Assembly: GCA_025938035.1 (NCBI GenBank) | Contig: JAICQE010000026.1 | Location: 1 to 31,044, forward strand | DNA length: 31,044 bases | Direction of reading: 5' to 3' | DNA from: Vicinamibacteria bacterium | GTDB lineage: Bacteria; Acidobacteriota; Vicinamibacteria; Vicinamibacterales; UBA2999 | Shown here: positions 7,936 to 15,769 of the stretch, piece after piece | How positions within the stretch are numbered: position 1 is the first letter of the stretch | How the letters are laid out: every line of letters starts with the position of its first letter | Translations under genes and position numbers: made by a program | Notes under the pieces: generated by a model | Databases searched by the model: none | Told to the model about the DNA's origin: nothing | Seen by the model: only the letters and a program-made list of their open reading frames with translations

Positions 7936-10074
7936 ATGTTCGTCGGCAAGTACGGTTTTCCGGCCGGGCTGGCGGTTGTCGCCATCGCGGCTGCCGCGTG
8001 GGGATTGATGGCGAAGGATAGCGCGCGACGCACTGCGACCGAGGTGAACTCCCTGGTGGCGCCGTGGACTGGCCCATATGGCGGCGTCCCGCCGTGGGAT
8101 CAGATTCGGCCGGATTACTTTCCAGCCGCGTTCGAGATGGCTCTGGCAGAGCAGCGTGCCGAGATCGAGGCGATCGCATCCAGCACTGAGCCGGCGACTT
8201 TCCAGAACACGATCGAGGCGCTCGAGCGCAGCGGGCAGACGCGGGATCGCGTGTCGCGCCTGTTCGGCGTGGCCGTCGACAACGTCACCAACCCGCAGTA
8301 CCAGGCACTGGAGCGGGAGTGGGAACCGAAGCTTACGGCTGCGAGCGATGCCATCTTCATGCACTCCAGACTGTTCGAGCGCGTGGCCAGTGCCTACGCG
8401 TCGCGCAGTCGCCTCGCCGCCGATCAGCAGCGCTTGACCGAGCGGCTCCACGACCTGTTCGTACGGCGCGGAGCCAGGCTCGGTGAAGCGGAAAAGAAGC
8501 AGCTGTCGGCGATCAATCAAGAGCTGGCGTCGCTGTTCGCCGAGTTCGGTCAGAAAGTGCTGGCGGATGAAGACACGTGGACGGTGCTCGAGGGCGAAGC
8601 GGACCTCGCCGGTCTTCCGGCGACGCTGGTGGACAGCGCCAAGGCCGCGGCGGACGAACGAAAGCTTGCCGGCAAATGGATCATCGTCAACACGCGCTCG
8701 AGCGTCGACCCGTTCCTGACGTTCTCGAGCCGCCGCGATCTCCGCGAGCGCGTCTGGAAGACGTTCAAGAGCCGCGGTGATAACGGAAATCAGAACGATA
8801 CCAAGGCGACCATCACGCGCATCGTCAAGCTGCGCGCCGAACGGGCGCAGCTGCTCGGATTCGCCTCGCATGCGCACTGGCGGATGGTCGACACCATGGC
8901 CAAGGACCCGAAGGCCGCGCAGGCGCTGATGATGCAGGTCTGGCCGGCGGCAGTGGCCCGCGTGCACGAAGAAGTCGACGACATGCGCAAGGTGGCCGTA
9001 CGATTGAGCGGTCCGGCGACGATTGAGCCCTGGGACTACCTCTATTACGCCGAGAAGGTTCGCAAGGAACGCTACGACCTGGACGAAGGCGAATTGAAGC
9101 CGTACTTTTCGCTGCCGAACATGATTGCGGCAGCGCTCTGGTCGGCGGAGCAGCGATACGGCCTGTCGTTTTCCGAGGTGACCGGGAAGGTGCCGGTCTT
9201 CCACCCTGACGTGCAGGTATGGGAGGTCAGGGACGCCGGAAACGGCGCGCATCGCGCGCTCTTCTACTTCGACAGCTTTGCGCGCCAGGGCAAGCGATCG
9301 GGCGCCTGGGCATCCGTGTATCGCAGTCAGCAGAAGCTGATCGGTCCGATCACGCCGATTGCCTCGAACAACAACAACTTCGTCAAGGGGGTTCCCGGCG
9401 CGCCGGCGTTAATCTCGCTCGACGATGCGGAGACGTTGTTTCACGAGTTCGGACATGCGCTGCACGCCATCGTGCAGGACATCACGTATCCCGGGCTGGC
9501 GACGACGCCGCGCGACTTCGTCGAGTTCCCATCGCAGGTGAACGAACACTGGGTGCTGACCCGCGAGGTCCTCGACCGTTTCGCGCGGCATTACCAGACC
9601 GGTCAGCCGATGCCCCAGACGCTCGTCGACAAAGTCGATCGATCGCGAAAGTTCAATCAGGGCTACGCGACGGTGGAATACCTGGCCGCGGCCATCCTCG
9701 ACATGGAGCTGCATACCCGGCCCGATGGCGCGTTCGATCCGGCGGTGTTCGAACGCGAAGCGCTGGCGCGCATCGGGATGCCACGCGAGATCGCGCTCCG
9801 TCACCGCCTGCCGCAGTTCGATCACTTGTTTGGCAGCGACGGCTATTCGGCCGGGTACTACAGCTATTTGTGGTCGGACGTCATGGCCGCGGATGCCTGG
9901 CAGGCGTTTGGCGAAGCAGGAGGGCCGTGGGACAAGGCGCTGGCCGAGCGCTTCCGCACGGTGATTCTCGCCGAAGCCAACTCCACCGATCGCGCCGAGG
10001 CGTACCGGCGGTTCCGCGGGCGGGATCCGGACGTCAAGGCGCTCTTCGAGAAGCGAGGATTCCCGATCAACTAG
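7936..10074 (+). CDS. dcp: M3-family zinc metallopeptidase (dipeptidyl carboxypeptidase type)
   Basis: A 712-residue peptidase of the thimet/Dcp family, which removes dipeptides from or cuts within short peptides. HEFGH at 503-507 supplies two zinc ligands and the general base. Glu530 in DFVEFPSQ is the expected third ligand, and NEHW follows as in Dcp. The N-terminal helical half (PDYFPAAFEMALAEQ, FQNTIEALERSGQ) resembles Dcp more than oligopeptidase A. Residues 8-25 are hydrophobic, so this version is probably exported or anchored facing the periplasm. The C-terminal FGSDGYSAGYYSYLWSDV region carries the conserved substrate-binding tyrosines. Subtype assignment is from pattern memory; the M3 family is certain. 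Confidence 0.92.
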   Translation: MFVGKYGFPAGLAVVAIAAAAWGLMAKDSARRTATEVNSLVAPWTGPYGGVPPWDQIRPDYFPAAFEMALAEQRAEIEAIASSTEPATFQNTIEALERSGQTRDRVSRLFGVAVDNVTNPQYQALEREWEPKLTAASDAIFMHSRLFERVASAYASRSRLAADQQRLTERLHDLFVRRGARLGEAEKKQLSAINQELASLFAEFGQKVLADEDTWTVLEGEADLAGLPATLVDSAKAAADERKLAGKWIIVNTRSSVDPFLTFSSRRDLRERVWKTFKSRGDNGNQNDTKATITRIVKLRAERAQLLGFASHAHWRMVDTMAKDPKAAQALMMQVWPAAVARVHEEVDDMRKVAVRLSGPATIEPWDYLYYAEKVRKERYDLDEGELKPYFSLPNMIAAALWSAEQRYGLSFSEVTGKVPVFHPDVQVWEVRDAGNGAHRALFYFDSFARQGKRSGAWASVYRSQQKLIGPITPIASNNNNFVKGVPGAPALISLDDAETLFHEFGHALHAIVQDITYPGLATTPRDFVEFPSQVNEHWVLTREVLDRFARHYQTGQPMPQTLVDKVDRSRKFNQGYATVEYLAAAILDMELHTRPDGAFDPAVFEREALARIGMPREIALRHRLPQFDHLFGSDGYSAGYYSYLWSDVMAADAWQAFGEAGGPWDKALAERFRTVILAEANSTDRAEAYRRFRGRDPDVKALFEKRGFPIN

Positions 10075-10081
10075 GCAGCTA

Positions 10082-10087
10082 TACAAT
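10082..10087 (+). promoter_or_regulatory. -10 hexamer TACAAT directly before the SGNH hydrolase
   Basis: TATACAAT (10080-10087) lies just after the peptidase stop and ends 7 nt before ATG 10095. Initiation about 7 nt downstream would place the 5' end at the start codon. Confidence 0.5.
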
Positions 10088-10094
10088 CGGGGCC

Positions 10095-11384
10095 ATGCTG
10101 GTAAGCCGCCGATTGATCGTTTTCGCGCTTGTCTTCCTGACCATCGCGCCTGTCCTTGGGCAGAGCCGCAATGAACGATGGGTAGCGACATGGGCGACGG
10201 CACTCGTCGCGCGTGCGCCCGCTCCCCCTGCACCGGTGGCGGGCGCACCTGCAACGCCCGCGCCGGGCGCGGGGCGGGCAGGCGGGCGTGGGTCCTTTCC
10301 CGCGTTTACTGTCAGCAACCAGACACTGCGGCAGGTCGTGCGGGTGAGCGTCGGCGGCAGCCGCGTACGCGTCGTGCTGAGCAACGCCTTTGGCACGGCG
10401 CCGCTCCAGATCGGTGCAGCCCACGTCGCCCTCCGCGACAAGGACGCGACGGTCGTCGCTTCGTCGACCAGACCGCTGACCTTCGGAGGCAACTCGACTG
10501 GAACAATCCTCGCCGGAGCGACGCTCCTCAGCGACCCAGTCGATCTGATCGTGCCGCCCGTGTCCGATCTGGTCGTCGATCTGTTCTTGCCAGGCGACCT
10601 CTTCGTCGGCCCGTCGCCGGTGGCGACACACAACGGCGCGAGCCAGACTAACTATCTGTCCGAAACAGGGAATCATTCCGGCGCCACCGTGGTCCCCGTG
10701 GCGCGGAACATCACCACGTGGTTCCTGATCGCGCGCGTCGAAGTCGTGGCGCCGGCGACGACGGCGACGATCGTGGCGTTCGGCGATTCGATTACCGACG
10801 GTGCGGCGTCCACGGCGGACACGAACTCGCGCTGGCCGGATGTGCTGGCGCGCCGGCTGGCGGCGCGCAAAGGGAACGGAGTTGCCGTCGTCAACGCGGG
10901 GATCAGCGGCAACCGTGTGCTCGGCGACGGCGCGGGCGTCAGCGCGCTGGCGCGATTCGACCGCGACGTGCTGATGCAGACGGGGATCACGCACGTGATC
11001 GTCCTCGAAGGCATCAACGACATCGGCATTGCGCGCGCCAACCCGTCACCGAGCGCCGCCGATCTGATTGCGGGTCACAAGCAATTGATCGAACGGGCAC
11101 GCGCGAGAGGATTGCGCGTCTACGGCGCGACGCTCACGCCGTTCGAGGGCGCCCCGTACTACACGCCGGAGGGCGAGGCCAAGCGGCAGGCGCTCAACGA
11201 ATGGATTCGCACCAGCAAGGCGTACGACGGTGTGATCGACTTCGACAGGGTGACGCGCGATCCCGCGGCGCCGACGAAGTTTCTCCCGGCGTATGACTCG
11301 GGGGACCACCTCCATCCCGGCGATGCCGGCTACAAGGCGATGGGGGAAGCAATCGACCTCGCACTCTTCGGTCCAGCGAAGTAG
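10095..11384 (+). CDS. Exported SGNH/GDSL hydrolase
   Basis: A 429-residue secreted esterase/lipase-type hydrolase. An N-terminal signal peptide ends near VLGQS. A Pro/Ala/Gly-rich low-complexity linker covers about 36-63, followed by a beta-rich domain (about 64-215) and then the SGNH domain. Catalytic blocks: GDSITDG at 230-236 (Ser232), GISGNR (block II/III region), EGINDIG at 305-311 (Asn308), and DHLHPGD with Asp404 and His407. Length and arrangement match exported GDSL proteins acting on polysaccharide acetyl groups or lipids, but the substrate is not evident. ATG 10095 is chosen because it begins the signal peptide; an open frame continues far upstream but overlaps the peptidase gene. 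Confidence 0.9.
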   Translation: MLVSRRLIVFALVFLTIAPVLGQSRNERWVATWATALVARAPAPPAPVAGAPATPAPGAGRAGGRGSFPAFTVSNQTLRQVVRVSVGGSRVRVVLSNAFGTAPLQIGAAHVALRDKDATVVASSTRPLTFGGNSTGTILAGATLLSDPVDLIVPPVSDLVVDLFLPGDLFVGPSPVATHNGASQTNYLSETGNHSGATVVPVARNITTWFLIARVEVVAPATTATIVAFGDSITDGAASTADTNSRWPDVLARRLAARKGNGVAVVNAGISGNRVLGDGAGVSALARFDRDVLMQTGITHVIVLEGINDIGIARANPSPSAADLIAGHKQLIERARARGLRVYGATLTPFEGAPYYTPEGEAKRQALNEWIRTSKAYDGVIDFDRVTRDPAAPTKFLPAYDSGDHLHPGDAGYKAMGEAIDLALFGPAK

Positions 11385-11389
11385 CTACC

Positions 11390-11426
11390 AAGGACACACA
11401 GATTCCTTAGTGTTCTTTGTGTCCTT
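11390..11426 (+). terminator. Possible stem-loop after the SGNH hydrolase gene
   Basis: AAGGACACA (11390-11398) can pair with TGTGTCCTT (11418-11426) around a 19-nt loop, starting 6 nt after the stop codon. There is no strong T-tract, so intrinsic termination is uncertain. It overlaps the third dispersed-repeat copy. Confidence 0.35.
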
Positions 11427-11457
11427 CGTGGCAAACACTGCGTGATCTTCGTGGCAA
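11409..11457 (+). repeat. Dispersed TTCTTTGTGG-ladder repeat, copy 3 (degenerate)
   Basis: Contains GTTCTTTGTGTCCTTCGTGG and, after a spacer, GATCTTCGTGG, matching the units at 6434-6472 in degraded form. It lies in the noncoding 173 bp between the hydrolase and the outer-membrane protein. Confidence 0.5.
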
Positions 11458-11544
11458 CCGCTTCAAAAGCAAGGAATTAGCAATCACTTGACCTTCTTAA
11501 CGATCTGTTTGCCCCCTGTTAATCACCGTGACGAGCCCGCCCGG

Positions 11545-11550
11545 AATAAT
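11545..11550 (+). promoter_or_regulatory. -10-like AATAAT before the outer-membrane protein
   Basis: AATAAT ends 7 nt before the signal-peptide ATG at 11558, the same spacing as before the genes at 10095 and 21204. No Shine-Dalgarno is present. Confidence 0.4.
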
Positions 11551-11557
11551 GCTCGGC

Positions 11558-14152
11558 ATGCACTTGATCACGCGCCTGCTCGTCTCCGCCTTCGTCGTTT
11601 TCACCGCCACGTCCGCCTTCGCGCAGGGCGCGTCTAATCAGGCTCAGCTGCGGCTGGTCGTCGTCGACCAGACCGGCGCCGGCATTCCGGCGGCCACCGT
11701 GACGCTCAAGCCGGCCACGGGCGAGCCGATCGTCTTCGTTGCCGACGACCATGGCGTTGCGTCATCGCCGGCACTCGTGCCGGGTGCGGTTACGGTCCAG
11801 GTCGAGTTCCCGGGTTTCATGCCGTTCGAGGCGCCGCTGACGCTGAAGCGCGGTGCGACGAACGAAACCGTGATGCTCGAAATCGAAGGCTTCAAGGCCG
11901 AGGTCGAGGTCACCCAGGCGAGTGCCCCAGAGGGGTCGAAGAGCACGTCGACGACGGCGCTGACGCAGGAGGAGATCGATGCGCTTCCGGACGACCCGGA
12001 GGAGCTGGCCGACGCGCTGTCGGCTCTGGCCGGCCCGGGTGGCGCGACGTTCTTCATGAACGGCTTCAGCGGCGGCCGCCTGCCGAACCGCGACCAGATC
12101 CGCTCGATTCGCATCCGGCAGAACAACTACGCCGCCGATAACCACGACGCGGGCCGCTCGCAGATCGAAATCGTGACCAGGCCGAATTCCACCTGGGGAG
12201 GCAATGGCAGCCTGACGATGGGCGGCGACGCCTTCAACGCGCGCCAGCCGCAGCAGGAGATCGAGACGCCGTCGCAGGAGCGGAACGTCCAGTTCGGTCT
12301 GCGCGGGCCGATCGTCGCCGGCAAGACGTCGTTCAGCTTCAGCGGCAGCGGAAACACCCGGTTCAACTCCAACCCGATCATCGCGCTCAACGAGTCGGGC
12401 GGCAGGACGAACGACGCCGTTCGCTCGACCAACGATCAGGCGGCGTTTCAGTTCGGCCTGGAACACTCGCTCAACCAGACTCACGGCCTGATCTTCAACC
12501 TGCAGCGCTCGACGACCGAGGGGCTGAATCAGGGCGTGGGCGGCTTCAACCTCCCGGAGCGGGCATCAACGCGGGAAAGCGATTCAACACAGTTTCGCGC
12601 GCGGCTCCAGAGCGTGCTCGGCACCAAATACCTGAACGAGGCACGGCTGCAGCTGACGACGACCGGCAACGACGCGACGTCGGCGTCGAGCGCGGCGACC
12701 ATCATCGTGCAGGACGCCTTCACGCGCGGCGGCGCCGGCATCAGCAGCAACAGCTCGACCCGTCGGCTCGAGCTCGCAGACAACTTCGACTTCACCGTCG
12801 GCAAGCACCAGATGCGCGTCGGCGCTCTGGTCGAGGGCGCGTTCTACTCGAATTTCGACGAGCGCAATGCGGCGGGTACGTGGACGTATCGAACCATCGA
12901 CGACTACAACGCGGGCATTCCGGCGCAGTACGCACAGCGGTTCGGAACCTTGGACACCACGTTCAGCCAGTATCAGGCCGGGTTCTACTGGTCGGATGAA
13001 TTCCGCGTGCATCGCGACGTCACGATCGGCCTCGGCGTCCGCAATGAGCTGCAGTCGCGGATCGACGACAAGGTGAACCTGATGCCGCGCGCCGGGTTCA
13101 CGTGGGCGCCGTTCGGCAGCCAGACCTCGGCGATTCGAGGCGGCTACGGAGTCTTCTACGACTGGTACGATGCCAGCCTCTACGATCAGACGCTGCGCGT
13201 GGACGGCGTGACGGTGCGGGACGTGCGTCTCGACTGTGAGGACTTCAACAACTGTGCGGACCTTGCCTCGCTCGACCTGCTGTCGCTCTCCGGAATCGCG
13301 GGGCGCATTCAGGCGGCCGAAGACCTGCAGATGCCGCGCGTCCATCAGGCGTCGATCAGCTACGACCGGCAGCTGACGTCGAACGTCATGTTCCAGACGT
13401 CGTATCAGATGCTGCGCGGCAGCCACCTGATGCGCTCGCGCAACATCAACGTGGCCGTCGACAACGTGCGGCCGAACCCGGCGTTTGGCGACATCATCCA
13501 GTTCGAATCGACCGGCAGGTCCGAAAGCGATCGTCTGACGGTTGGAACGCGCATCCGATTCGCGATGAAGAACTCGCAGCCGGCGATGCTCAACGTGAAC
13601 TACACCTTCGGTCAGGAAAGGAACCACACCGACGGCGCCACGTCGCTGCCGTCCGACAGCCTGAACCCGGACGTGGACTGGGGTCCGTCGCGTCAGGACA
13701 TCCGCCACCGGCTGCAGGTGCAGGCGCAGGCGCCGATCCTCTTCGGCGTGCGCGGCAACGTGAACCTCAACGTCAGCTCCGGCGTGCCCTACAACATGAC
13801 GACCGGGCGCGACACCAACAGGGACGGCGCGTTCAACGATCGGCCCGAGGGCGTGGGCCGCAACTCGCTGCGCGGCGACACGACCTGGGGGCTGAACCTC
13901 AATCTGAGCCGCCGGTTCTCGCTGAGCGGCGTGACGCCGGTGGCGCAGGGCGGGCAGAGGTTCGGTGGCCCTGGCGGCCGCGGCGGCAACGGCGCGGGCA
14001 AGAGCATGGAGCTCTTCGTCCAGGCGCAGAACGTCCTCAACCACGTGACGCACACCGGCTACACCGGGAACCTGCTGTCGCCGTACTTCGGACAGGCGAC
14101 GAGCGTGGGTCAGCCGCGGGATGTGAACGTGGGGTTGCGGTTTAACTTCTAA
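11558..14152 (+). CDS. Outer-membrane receptor-like protein with carboxypeptidase-regulatory domain
   Basis: An 864-residue exported protein. A signal peptide (about 1-20, ending FAQG) is followed by a carboxypeptidase-regulatory-like beta-sandwich (about 25-105; VVDQTGAGIPAATVTL, then GFMPFE). A short plug-like segment follows (FFMNGFSGGRLPNRDQIRSI at about 168-187, then a stretch around IEIVTRPN), and then a long run of amphipathic beta strands. The last residues GLRFNF end in Phe, as expected for a beta-barrel assembled by BAM. This architecture is abundant in Acidobacteria. No TonB box is obvious, so energy-coupled uptake is not shown. ATG 11558 is preferred over GTG 11528 because it begins the signal peptide. 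Ligand unknown. Confidence 0.88.
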   Translation: MHLITRLLVSAFVVFTATSAFAQGASNQAQLRLVVVDQTGAGIPAATVTLKPATGEPIVFVADDHGVASSPALVPGAVTVQVEFPGFMPFEAPLTLKRGATNETVMLEIEGFKAEVEVTQASAPEGSKSTSTTALTQEEIDALPDDPEELADALSALAGPGGATFFMNGFSGGRLPNRDQIRSIRIRQNNYAADNHDAGRSQIEIVTRPNSTWGGNGSLTMGGDAFNARQPQQEIETPSQERNVQFGLRGPIVAGKTSFSFSGSGNTRFNSNPIIALNESGGRTNDAVRSTNDQAAFQFGLEHSLNQTHGLIFNLQRSTTEGLNQGVGGFNLPERASTRESDSTQFRARLQSVLGTKYLNEARLQLTTTGNDATSASSAATIIVQDAFTRGGAGISSNSSTRRLELADNFDFTVGKHQMRVGALVEGAFYSNFDERNAAGTWTYRTIDDYNAGIPAQYAQRFGTLDTTFSQYQAGFYWSDEFRVHRDVTIGLGVRNELQSRIDDKVNLMPRAGFTWAPFGSQTSAIRGGYGVFYDWYDASLYDQTLRVDGVTVRDVRLDCEDFNNCADLASLDLLSLSGIAGRIQAAEDLQMPRVHQASISYDRQLTSNVMFQTSYQMLRGSHLMRSRNINVAVDNVRPNPAFGDIIQFESTGRSESDRLTVGTRIRFAMKNSQPAMLNVNYTFGQERNHTDGATSLPSDSLNPDVDWGPSRQDIRHRLQVQAQAPILFGVRGNVNLNVSSGVPYNMTTGRDTNRDGAFNDRPEGVGRNSLRGDTTWGLNLNLSRRFSLSGVTPVAQGGQRFGGPGGRGGNGAGKSMELFVQAQNVLNHVTHTGYTGNLLSPYFGQATSVGQPRDVNVGLRFNF

Positions 14153-14158
14153 TGAGTA

Positions 14159-14279
14159 GGTTCAGGGGTTCAGTGGGTTCAGTGGGTTCAAGCGGTTCAG
14201 CGGGTCTGGTTCAAGCGGCTCACAGTGAACGGGACCTTCTGAACCCAGTGAACCACTTGAACCCGTGAACCCATTCAAG
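14159..14279. repeat. GGTTCA-iterated inverted repeat / probable bidirectional terminator hairpin
   Basis: Six GGTTCA copies (14159, 14167, 14176, 14185, 14194, 14208), mostly 9 bp apart, are followed by four TGAACC copies (14240, 14249, 14258, 14266) plus a variant TGAACG at 14226. The two arms are near-complementary over about 35-40 bases, giving a long stem. It fills the space between two convergent genes, starting 7 bases after one stop and reaching the stop codon of the other, so it could end transcription from both sides. Confidence 0.75.
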
Positions 14280-15702
14280 CCTTTACCAATTTCTTGTCGC
14301 CTGGCTGATGTTCGTGCAGGAACTCGAGCGCCAGCTCCAGCACCTTCTCGGTGAACTGATCGGCCTGCAGGTTACCGAACTTGTCCCGGAAGGCGCGGAG
14401 CGGCACCACGGCCTTGGCCATGGACCGGTGGCCCCCCGCGCTGCCGATGTCGTTGAAATACTTCCGTACGAACTCGCCGGCGTTTCGTGAGTAGCCGAGG
14501 TTTCTCACCGACATGACGAGCGAGTCGTTGACGATCCCGGAGACGATCGTCCACCGCACGTTCTCGAGCTGCAGGTAGAAATCCGCGACGTAGGGGATGA
14601 AATCCTCGCGCGGCGACGTCCCGAGGAACGCACAGAACACCTGCTCCTCCATCCGGCCGTGCTGCTTGGCTTTCAGCACGTACTCCAGACGGTCCATCGT
14701 GATTTCCGCGCCCTCCATCTTGCGGATCAGCGTGGCATCGGCCAGCGGATAGAGATACGAGAACGCCTCGATGTCCACGCGATTGGCCTGCCGGTTGAAG
14801 AACAACGTGTCCGACTTGATCGCGTAAAGCATCGCGGTGGCCGTCCGCTCAGAGATGTTCACGTCGATCGCGCGAAGATGTTCGGTCAGGATGGTCGACG
14901 TGGATCCGTAGTCCGCGCGGATGTCCTTGTAGACGGCCGTATATCCGGGCTGTTCGGGATGGTGATCGATGACCAGATCGACGCGGTCGATCACCCCGCG
15001 GAACGCGTGCGGCTGCACGTCCACCATCGCAATCCGGTCGAAGTGGGCGACCTGCTCGGGCGTCAGGATTTCGACCTGGATGTCCAGCAGGTTCATCATC
15101 CGCTGGTTCTCCGGGCGCGTGACGCCCTGAAGCGCGGCGAGCACAGCTGTCTGCTTCGTCCGCCGCAGCACGTTGCGCAGCGCCAGGCCGCTGGCGATGG
15201 CGTCGGGGTCGGGATCGTTGTGCAGGACGATGACGACGCGGTCGGCGTCGGCGAAGAACCGCTGGTACTGCTGGACCTTGAGTCGCGTGAGCGAACGGCT
15301 GAACTCGGTGAGGAGCGGACCGCCAAAGAGCTCGGAGAGCGCCAGGTAGTTCAGCTCGGGGAATTGCGCTTTCAAATCCTCTTCACGCTTGCGCGTGTGC
15401 GGCGCGCCTATCCCGAGCACATAGACAAGGGTGCCGCCGGCGTCCCAGATCGCCTCGAGAATTTTCTTCAAACTGCGCTTGCCGTTGTCTTCGACGACAA
15501 CGCACGTGCCGGGCGTCAGGTCAGCTTTGAGATACGTATCGGTGCGCCGGAGGTCTCCGGCCGTAACGTTGAGGCCGCTTTCGTGGAGTCGTCGCGTGAG
15601 CGGTTTGCTTTCAACCAGGAACTCGACTTCGAAACTGGGCAGCAGGATTTCGTCAAGCATCCTGATGGCCAGTTCGGTCTGGCAGACGGCGAGGGCCCTC
15701 AT
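14275..15702 (-). CDS. DHH-family phosphoesterase with N-terminal Rossmann-like domain
   Basis: A 475-residue protein. Residues 1-130 resemble a TrkA/RCK-type Rossmann domain (RALAVCQTELAIRMLDEIL, then VVVEDNGK). Residues about 150-320 are a DHH domain with HNDPDPDAIAS at 161-171, DVQPH at 228-232 and DHHPE at 246-250, which are the manganese-binding motifs. The C-terminal DHHA1 domain ends with GSAGGHRSMAKA (420-431), the substrate-binding glycine-rich loop. The catalytic residues look intact. DHH-DHHA1 enzymes of this length degrade nanoRNA, pAp or cyclic di-AMP; which one is not decidable here. The Rossmann domain suggests nucleotide or redox sensing. It is divergent from the wHTH-TPR regulator with 67 bp between them. 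Confidence 0.85.
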   Translation of the reverse strand: MRALAVCQTELAIRMLDEILLPSFEVEFLVESKPLTRRLHESGLNVTAGDLRRTDTYLKADLTPGTCVVVEDNGKRSLKKILEAIWDAGGTLVYVLGIGAPHTRKREEDLKAQFPELNYLALSELFGGPLLTEFSRSLTRLKVQQYQRFFADADRVVIVLHNDPDPDAIASGLALRNVLRRTKQTAVLAALQGVTRPENQRMMNLLDIQVEILTPEQVAHFDRIAMVDVQPHAFRGVIDRVDLVIDHHPEQPGYTAVYKDIRADYGSTSTILTEHLRAIDVNISERTATAMLYAIKSDTLFFNRQANRVDIEAFSYLYPLADATLIRKMEGAEITMDRLEYVLKAKQHGRMEEQVFCAFLGTSPREDFIPYVADFYLQLENVRWTIVSGIVNDSLVMSVRNLGYSRNAGEFVRKYFNDIGSAGGHRSMAKAVVPLRAFRDKFGNLQADQFTEKVLELALEFLHEHQPGDKKLVKA

Positions 15703-15753
15703 TTGAGACTCGGAACTCCCACTGGCAGGCTCGCTGGGCGCGCCAAAACGTTA

Positions 15754-15761
15754 ATTATACT
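15754..15761. promoter_or_regulatory. Overlapping divergent -10 elements (TATAAT minus / TATACT plus)
   Basis: The AT-rich ATTATACT holds a perfect TATAAT on the minus strand (15759-15754), suited to the DHH gene with a leader of about 45 nt. On the plus strand TATACT (15756-15761) ends 8 nt before the ATG of the regulator. The two hexamers share four bases, so polymerase can occupy only one at a time. Confidence 0.6.
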
Positions 15762-15769
15762 CCCGCTTG

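Noticed and set aside
11488..11516. TTGACC as a -35 box for the outer-membrane protein
   Set aside because: No acceptable -10 hexamer lies 16-18 bp downstream, and the AATAAT near the start codon fits the local pattern better.
12584..14053. 489-codon minus-strand frame opposite the outer-membrane protein
   Set aside because: Composition rich in His, Arg and Val with no recognisable domain; the plus-strand gene has signal peptide, domains and a proper terminal Phe.
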